NCBI GenBank assembly: GCA_002483135.1 | Contig: DLHI01000020.1 | Span: forward strand, 248,001 to 312,000 | DNA length: 64,000 nucleotides | Direction: 5' to 3' | Source: Hyphomonadaceae bacterium UBA7672 | GTDB taxonomy: Bacteria > Pseudomonadota > Alphaproteobacteria > Caulobacterales > Hyphomonadaceae | In this document: piece after piece, positions 59,180 to 64,000 of the stretch | How positions within the stretch are numbered: position 1 is the first letter of the stretch | Layout of the letters: the number at the start of each line of letters is the position of its first letter | Program-made: the position numbers and the translations under genes | Notes under the pieces: model-generated | Told to the model about the DNA's origin: nothing | The model's database searches: none | What the model saw: only the letters and a program-made list of their open reading frames with translations

Positions 59180-59923
59180 TCAAAAGTCTAGTTCGTCATC
59201 CGTCAGTTCTGGGGCGTCATTCGGCTCTTCGTAGGGAATTCCGATGTCCGCAGCCCTTGTGCGGCCATAAAGGCGCCGCACTGTGGTATAGGGGTCGATC
59301 TGGTTGTTGAGTTCGTCCGTCGCCTCGAGCGCGCCTTCGCGGGCATCCACACCCCAGATCACGAATGTGCCGGCGCGGATGGCGTCGTCGTTCTCGAACT
59401 CGGGATAGTTGAGCGGGTTGAGCGCAAGATCGCCGCCCATGCCGGTCAGGTCGCGCGGGTTCGTCGGGCCGATCAGGGGCAGCACAAGGAATGGCCCCGA
59501 GTCGACGCCCCACGTTCCCAGTGTCTGGCCAAAGTCTTCCTTCGTCCGCTGGATGCCGACTGCCGAGGCCGGGTCGAAGATGCCGGCAAGGCCGATGGTG
59601 GAGTTGATCAGGAAACGGCTCACCGTCGCGCCGGCATCGGGCAGCTTGCCTTGCAGCACATGGTTCACGGCGGTCAGCGGCTCGCCGAGGTTTGCGGAAA
59701 AATTGCCGACGCCTTCACGGATGGGCTCGTTGGTCACGGCACGATAACCTTGGGCCACCGGCTTGATGATCGCCCGGTCAACGCCGTCGTTGAAGGCAAA
59801 CATCTGGCGGTTGAAATCCTCGTAGGGATCATCCGGGTTTGGGCCGGCCGTAAGGCATCCCGAAAGGCTGAATGCGGCTAGCAACGAGGCAGCGCCGGGC
59901 AGGATGGCTTTGAAGGTTGTCAT
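59180..59923 (-). CDS. mlaA: MlaA/VacJ phospholipid-retrieval lipoprotein
   Basis: A 247-residue MlaA that removes stray phospholipids from the outer leaflet. Signal with lipobox LSGC, then DDPYEDFNRQMFAFNDGVDR, NEPIREGVGNFSANLGEP, VSRFLINSTIGLAGIFDPAS, KEDFGQTLGTWGVDSGPFLV and LPLIGPTNPRDLTG, all conserved. The C-terminal acidic tail (EEPNDAPELTDDELDF) is common. First gene of the mlaA-mlaC operon. Confidence 0.95.
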   Translation of the reverse strand: MTTFKAILPGAASLLAAFSLSGCLTAGPNPDDPYEDFNRQMFAFNDGVDRAIIKPVAQGYRAVTNEPIREGVGNFSANLGEPLTAVNHVLQGKLPDAGATVSRFLINSTIGLAGIFDPASAVGIQRTKEDFGQTLGTWGVDSGPFLVLPLIGPTNPRDLTGMGGDLALNPLNYPEFENDDAIRAGTFVIWGVDAREGALEATDELNNQIDPYTTVRRLYGRTRAADIGIPYEEPNDAPELTDDELDF

Positions 59924-60068
59924 TTCGGGGCGCTCCCAGCCTCGGTGGCGATATGTGTAGTCCCGCCGGTCAAGTCAACGGCCGTTGACATGAGAATCCC
60001 GGTTCAAGCCGCGTCGAGCATATACCGGGCCATGGCAACAGCATGGCGTGAGGTTCATACGCCACAGC

Positions 60069-60100
60069 TTGCAGATCATATAAAGATATGTTTATATGAT
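60069..60100 (+). promoter_or_regulatory. Promoter with overlapping palindromic operator for the ArsR-methyltransferase operon
   Basis: A perfect inverted repeat ATCATATAAA (60075-60084) and TTTATATGAT (60091-60100) with a six-base spacer lies within a sigma-70-like promoter: TTGCAG (60069-60074), 17 bp, TTATAT (60092-60097). Transcription should start near 60104, which is the A of the ATG. The ATATAAA...TTTATAT half-sites match operators known for ArsR-family regulators of S-adenosylhomocysteine/methionine genes. It is very probably autoregulated by the protein encoded directly downstream. Confidence 0.75.
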
Positions 60101-60103
60101 TAA

Positions 60104-61096
60104 ATGGAACTCGCGAGCTTGGCTGATCTCGTCGTCCAACTCCGCGCCGCCGGCGAGGCGACGCGTGCGCGAATCCTTGTCCTCCTATCACATGGCGAAC
60201 TGTCGGTGGGCGAGCTTGCCCAGGTCCTGAATCAGAGCCAGCCCCGCCTGTCCCGGCATTTGAAATTCCTCACCGGGGCCGGTCTGGTCGAGCGTCTGCC
60301 CGAAGGCGCCTGGGTGTTCTACCGCCTGCCGGGGGAAGGGCGCGCCCGCTCGCTCGTCGACGGGCTGATCGCGTGGATCGACCCATCCGACCCCGAAATC
60401 CAGCGCGACCTTGCCCGCCTGCGCGAAGTGAAGGGCGAGCGTGTCGCCGCCGCCGACGCCTATTTCGGTCGCGTCGCCGAACACTGGGACGAACTTCGCG
60501 CGCTGCACTATTCCGACGCCGAGATCGAGAAGGCAGTGCTCGCCGCCGCCGGCCCCGGCCCTTTCGATCTCGTGGTCGATTTCGGCACGGGAACCGGCCG
60601 CATGTTGGCGCTGTTCGCGGGCCTCGCGCGCCGCGTCGAGGGGATCGACCTCTCGCACCAGATGCTCACCGTCGCCCGCTCCAAGCTGGAATCCGCCGGC
60701 GCCGCCAACGCCCATGTCCGCCACGGGGACGCCACGGCGACGCCTTATGCTGACGGCTGCGCCAGCCTCGTCATCATCCATCAGGTGCTGCACTTCCTCG
60801 ATGATCCCTCGCGCGCGCTGCGCGAGGCTGCACGTGTGTTGCGTCCCGGCGGCCGCGTTGTCGTCGTCGACTTCGCGCCGCACACGCTCGAACATCTGCG
60901 CGAACAACATGCCCATCGCCGCCTCGGCATCAGCGAAGCCGACCTTGCGACCTGGGGCGAGAAAGCGGGTTTCACGCCGAGCTTCTCAAAGACCTTCGAT
61001 GCGCCCAACGGCGAGAAGGGCATCTCCGTCAGGGTGTGGGCCGCCGACGTGGCCAAGTTGGGTGGGGCCAAGTCTGCCAAGAGGTCAGCGGCATGA
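60104..61096 (+). CDS. ArsR/SmtB-type regulator fused to a SAM methyltransferase-like domain
   Basis: A 330-residue fusion. Residues 8-85 are an ArsR winged helix (TRARILVLLSHGELSVGELA, QSQPRLSRHLKFLTGAGLVE); the metal-site cysteines of ArsR are absent. Residues 110-310 are a class-I methyltransferase fold with the SAM loop VVDFGTGTGRMLALFAGLA (DFGTGTG 159-165). Such fusions are neighbours of metF and metH in alphaproteobacteria and are thought to sense SAM or SAH. It starts three bases after an operator palindrome with no Shine-Dalgarno, so the mRNA is probably leaderless. The stop overlaps the metF start (ATGA). Confidence 0.93.
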   Translation: MELASLADLVVQLRAAGEATRARILVLLSHGELSVGELAQVLNQSQPRLSRHLKFLTGAGLVERLPEGAWVFYRLPGEGRARSLVDGLIAWIDPSDPEIQRDLARLREVKGERVAAADAYFGRVAEHWDELRALHYSDAEIEKAVLAAAGPGPFDLVVDFGTGTGRMLALFAGLARRVEGIDLSHQMLTVARSKLESAGAANAHVRHGDATATPYADGCASLVIIHQVLHFLDDPSRALREAARVLRPGGRVVVVDFAPHTLEHLREQHAHRRLGISEADLATWGEKAGFTPSFSKTFDAPNGEKGISVRVWAADVAKLGGAKSAKRSAA

Positions 61097-61959
61097 GCAG
61101 GACACCCACGGTCTCCTTCGAATTCTTCCCGCCCAAGACGCCCGAGATGGAGGCGAAGCTCTGGGATTCGGTGAAGCGGCTCGAGCCGCTGAACCCGTCC
61201 TACGTTTCCGTCACCTATGGCGCGGGCGGATCCACGCGCGAGCGCACGCACGGTATCGTGAAGCGCATGGCAGAAGAGACGAAACTGAATCCCGCCGGCC
61301 ACATCACCTGTGTCGCCGCCACGAAGGGCGAGATCGATCAGGTGCTCAAGGATTACTGGGCCGCCGGCGTAAAACGCATCGTCGCCCTGCGTGGCGATCC
61401 CACCGCCGGCATCGGCACGAAGTACGAACCCCATCCGGGCGGCTATGCCTACGCCAGCGATCTGATCGTCGGCGCCCGCCGCATCGCCGACTTCGACATC
61501 TCCGTCGGCTGCTATCCCGAAGTGCATCCCGACGCGCCTTCGCTGAAGGCCGAGATCGACAACCTCAAGCGCAAGTTCGACGCCGGCGCCACGCGCGCGA
61601 TCACGCAGTTCTTCTTCTACCCCGACGTCTTCTTCAAGTTCCTCGACCAGGCCCGGGCCGCCGGCATCACCCAGCCCATCGTTCCGGGCATCATGCTGCA
61701 ATCAAACTTCAAGGGCCTGCAGCGCATGGCCAGCCTGTGCAACACGGCCATCCCCGCGCGCATCGCCGAACTCTATGATGGTCTCGACAACGACGCCGAA
61801 ACCCGTGACCTCGTCACCGCCCATGTCGCTGCTGATCTCTGCCAGCGTCTGGCCGAGCAGGGGGTCGATCACTTCCACTTCTACACGATGAACCGCGCCG
61901 GCCTGTCGCTCTCGACCTGCCGCCTGCTCGGCATCAAGCCTGCAGCGCTGCCGTCATGA
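61093..61959 (+). CDS. metF: Methylenetetrahydrofolate reductase
   Basis: A 288-residue FAD enzyme forming methyl-tetrahydrofolate for methionine synthesis. VSFEFFPPKTPEMEAKLW, the FAD-site SVTYGAGGSTRERT, GHITCVAATK, ALRGDP, VGCYPEVHPDAPS, and QFFFYPDVFFKFLDQARAAG all match MetF. Its ATG overlaps the regulator's stop and its stop overlaps the next VOC gene, so the operon is tightly coupled. Confidence 0.97.
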   Translation: MSRTPTVSFEFFPPKTPEMEAKLWDSVKRLEPLNPSYVSVTYGAGGSTRERTHGIVKRMAEETKLNPAGHITCVAATKGEIDQVLKDYWAAGVKRIVALRGDPTAGIGTKYEPHPGGYAYASDLIVGARRIADFDISVGCYPEVHPDAPSLKAEIDNLKRKFDAGATRAITQFFFYPDVFFKFLDQARAAGITQPIVPGIMLQSNFKGLQRMASLCNTAIPARIAELYDGLDNDAETRDLVTAHVAADLCQRLAEQGVDHFHFYTMNRAGLSLSTCRLLGIKPAALPS

Positions 61960-62411
61960 GCGATCCCGCGATCCGCATCGCCCTCGTCACGCTCGGCGTC
62001 GAAGACCTCACACGCGCCGCCGCCTTCTACGAGGCGATGGGGCTGAAGCGCTCGCGCGCCTCGCAGGAGACCATCTATTTCTACGACATGGATGGCGTGG
62101 TGCTTGCGCTGTTCCCGAACGACATGCTGGCCGAAGACGCCGGCGTGCCTGCCGAAGGCCACGGCTTCCGCCGCCAGACGCTGGCCTGGAACGTACCCGA
62201 CGCTGCCACGGTCGACGCCGCCTTCGCGCGCGTCCTCGCTGCCGGCGCCGCCAGCCTCAAGCCTCCCTACAAGACATCATGGGGCGGCTATGTCGGCCAC
62301 TTCGCCGATCCCGACGGCCATCTCTGGGAAGTCGCCCACAACCCGTTCTTCCCACTCCATCCCAGCGGAGCCGTGTCGGTTCCGCCCCCTCGCGAAGGAG
62401 TCAAGAAATGA
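61956..62411 (+). CDS. VOC-family protein in the methionine operon
   Basis: A 151-residue VOC-fold protein between metF and metH, overlapping both by four bases. Motifs: IALVTLGVEDLTRAAAFYEA, VALAWNVPD-like middle (QTLAWNVPDAATVDAAFARV), and GGYVGHFADPDGHLWEVAHN with the C-terminal Glu ligand. The tight coupling hints at a role with a methionine-cycle or one-carbon metabolite, but none is known. Confidence 0.87.
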   Translation: MSDPAIRIALVTLGVEDLTRAAAFYEAMGLKRSRASQETIYFYDMDGVVLALFPNDMLAEDAGVPAEGHGFRRQTLAWNVPDAATVDAAFARVLAAGAASLKPPYKTSWGGYVGHFADPDGHLWEVAHNPFFPLHPSGAVSVPPPREGVKK

Positions 62412-63484
62412 CCCGCCCCATGACTCGTCAGGAACGTATCGCTAAACTCAAGCAGGCCGCGAAGGAACGCATCCTGATCCTCGACGGATCATGGGGCGTC
62501 ATGTTCCAGAAGATGGGCCTCACCGAAGCCGACTATCGCGCCGAACGATTCAAGTCGCATCCCGGCCAGATGAAAGGCAACAACGACATCCTCTGCCTCA
62601 CGCGCCCCGATCTCGTGGCTCAGCTTCACACCATGTATTTTGAAGCCGGCGCCGACATCTCGGAGACCAACACCTTTTCCGCCACCGTCATCGCACAGGA
62701 CGACTACAAGCTCGACGCAAAGGCTGTCTGGGACATCAACTATGAAGGCGCCCGCATCGGCCGCGAAGTAGCGGACGCCTTCACCGCCAAGGAGCCAAAC
62801 AAGCCGCGCTTCCTCGCCGGCTCGATGGGTCCGCTCAACAAGATGCTGTCCATGTCGTCGGACGTGAACGATCCCGGCGCGCGCCTCGTCGATTTCGACG
62901 AGGTCTACCACGCCTATCGCGACCAGGTGAAGGCGCTCAACGAGGGCGGTGTCGATCTCTACCTGATCGAGACGATCACCGACACGCTCAACTGCAAGGC
63001 CGCCATCAAGGCGATCATGGACCTCGAAGCCGAAGGCCTCGAACATCTACCGATCTGGATCTCCGGCACGATCACCGACCGCTCCGGCCGCACGCTCTCA
63101 GGCCAGACGACCGAAGCGTTCTGGAACTCCATCAAGCACGCCAAGCCCTTCGCGGTCGGCTTCAACTGCGCGCTGGGCGCAGACCTGATGCGCCCCTTCA
63201 TCGCCGAGATGTCGCGCGTTGCCGATACGCTGGTCGCGGCTTATCCGAACGCCGGACTCCCGAATGAAATGGGCCAGTACGACGAACAGCCCCACGAGAC
63301 CGCGCACTCCGTGGAGCAATGGGCGAAGGAAGGCCTCGTCAACATCCTCGGCGGCTGCTGCGGGACGACGCCCGATCACATCCGCCACGTTGCGGAGCAT
63401 GTGAAGGGGATCACCCCGCGCCAGCCGCCCGTACGCCCCCACGCGCTGCGCCTCGCGGGGCTTGAGCCATTCGAGCTGACGTGA
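62408..63484 (+). CDS. metH: Cobalamin-dependent methionine synthase, homocysteine-binding half (split MetH)
   Basis: A 358-residue protein equivalent only to the N-terminal homocysteine barrel of MetH. Zinc ligands are Cys254 (GFNCALG) and Cys317/Cys318 (GGCCGTTPDH). RILILDGSWGVMFQ, ETNTFSATVIAQDDY, LAGSMGPLNKMLS are family-typical. The pterin, cobalamin and reactivation domains are absent here. Split metH with a separate C-terminal half is known in Caulobacterales. The usual partner gene should follow directly, but a different gene starts at its stop (TGATG). Confidence 0.93.
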   Translation: MTRPMTRQERIAKLKQAAKERILILDGSWGVMFQKMGLTEADYRAERFKSHPGQMKGNNDILCLTRPDLVAQLHTMYFEAGADISETNTFSATVIAQDDYKLDAKAVWDINYEGARIGREVADAFTAKEPNKPRFLAGSMGPLNKMLSMSSDVNDPGARLVDFDEVYHAYRDQVKALNEGGVDLYLIETITDTLNCKAAIKAIMDLEAEGLEHLPIWISGTITDRSGRTLSGQTTEAFWNSIKHAKPFAVGFNCALGADLMRPFIAEMSRVADTLVAAYPNAGLPNEMGQYDEQPHETAHSVEQWAKEGLVNILGGCCGTTPDHIRHVAEHVKGITPRQPPVRPHALRLAGLEPFELT

Positions 63485-64000
63485 TGCCGGAAGCTTCGAC
63501 CTCACTACATGCAAGCGACTGGATTGCTATAGCTGCGTTCTTGGTTTCCGCTCTCGCTTTAGGCGTCTCGATATTTGAGATGCTGATCAACCAGCCGCGC
63601 CTACGCATCAGATGCAAACTCGCGCTTGAGTACGGAGGCTTCAGTGATGGTTATTGTCATTTTTTGAATGGCTTTTCACCTGACACGCTCGGGAGATTTG
63701 AGGCGCACAAAGGCCGCAAATTCGTTTGTGTCACGATTACCAATTTTGGGACGCAGCCCACCACCATTGCAACTGTTCATTTCGAGTTTCCAAGCATAGA
63801 AGGTATCGTTCAACCCCAGACTGATCGGGAGTGGGGCGTCGGTCCGGGTGTTGCTCTGGGCCCGGGGCAGATTGCGATGCTCTACTACGACGCGGGCGCG
63901 CGTCTGCCTCCGTCCGATCAGAACCTTGCGATGCTTGTCGCAAAGGGTAGCGGTGAGGTTATCGCCAATCATTCATGGTCTGAGCGACCAAAGCGACGTC
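63484..64000 (+). CDS. Unknown membrane-anchored protein, cut by the right edge
   Basis: An open frame of 172 codons runs off the window. The product starts MPEASTSLHASDWIAIAAFL with one membrane helix (about residues 10-32), then a beta-rich domain (LRIRCKLALEYGGFSDGYCH, RKFVCVTITNFGTQPTTIAT) resembling an Ig-like sandwich. GC (about 52% by eye) and codon choice differ from its neighbours. The ATG overlaps the metH stop as TGATG, so it could be cotranslated or could be an insertion that ended at the coupled junction. No family recognised; the C-terminus is unseen. Confidence 0.72.
   Translation, partial: MPEASTSLHASDWIAIAAFLVSALALGVSIFEMLINQPRLRIRCKLALEYGGFSDGYCHFLNGFSPDTLGRFEAHKGRKFVCVTITNFGTQPTTIATVHFEFPSIEGIVQPQTDREWGVGPGVALGPGQIAMLYYDAGARLPPSDQNLAMLVAKGSGEVIANHSWSERPKRR

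Overview
The window is a gene-dense, high-GC (roughly 60-65% by eye) chromosomal segment of an alphaproteobacterium, most likely in or near Caulobacterales/Hyphomonadaceae. The best evidence is a circularly permuted two-piece tmRNA whose tag (ANDNFAQEARLAA) is of the alphaproteobacterial type. An alphaproteobacterial SspB, a DUF4167 protein behind prmC, an N-terminal MetH fragment encoded as its own gene, an ArsR-methyltransferase next to metF, and a deoxyhypusine-synthase-like gene beside an ornithine decarboxylase agree with this. I see no prophage, insertion sequence, CRISPR array, rRNA or tRNA. Almost all genes are core or housekeeping.

Layout. 1-5.8 kb: thioesterase and sspB on the minus strand, then a plus-strand run of a cystathionine-gamma-synthase-family enzyme, a cytochrome P450 and an unknown protein, then OsmC and a secreted protein on the minus strand. 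5.8-6.3 kb: ssrA with promoter and terminator, preceded by a 37-residue membrane peptide gene. 6.4-15 kb: VOC protein, aquaporin, small unknowns, GNAT acetyltransferase, HSL-type esterase, thyA, a repeat-rich lipoprotein, a VUT-family transporter, folA and a TPR protein. 15-27.4 kb: a large TonB receptor, a WYL regulator pair, an alkylsulfatase-like lipoprotein, small zinc proteins, a degenerate receiver protein, Mrp and a GT2 enzyme. 27.8-44 kb: hflKC, alanine dehydrogenase, bioY, a CPA2 antiporter, a TorF-type porin, queF, a MOSC protein, slyX, prmC, DUF4167, tandem VOC proteins and a gluzincin-like protein.

43.5-46.4 kb is a polyamine locus: an ornithine decarboxylase with a long hairpin-rich leader, followed by a deoxyhypusine-synthase-family protein. 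Bacteria lack eIF5A, so the second enzyme probably makes homospermidine or a related polyamine. 46.4-59.9 kb: a nucleoside deaminase, an M16 peptidase, a palindromic intergenic repeat, a GT4 enzyme, PutA, a PQQ-type dehydrogenase, an MFS transporter, and mlaA-mlaC. 60-64 kb: a methionine-cycle operon of ArsR-methyltransferase, metF, a VOC protein and the N-terminal half of metH, with overlapping start and stop codons. Its promoter appears leaderless and overlaps a perfect palindrome. The last gene, cut by the window edge, has a lower GC content and an unknown product.

Functional links: thyA, folA, metF and metH cover folate-linked one-carbon metabolism. queF and the VUT transporter both point to queuosine supply. 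mlaA/mlaC, the TonB receptor, the porin and several lipoproteins concern the outer membrane. Most starts were set from visible Shine-Dalgarno sequences and family N-termini; ambiguous ones are flagged. I found no wholly new multi-gene system. The least explained items are the structured ornithine decarboxylase leader, the leaderless operator arrangement at 60.1 kb, the gene at the metH junction, the receiver protein without a phosphoacceptor, and several unlisted small proteins.
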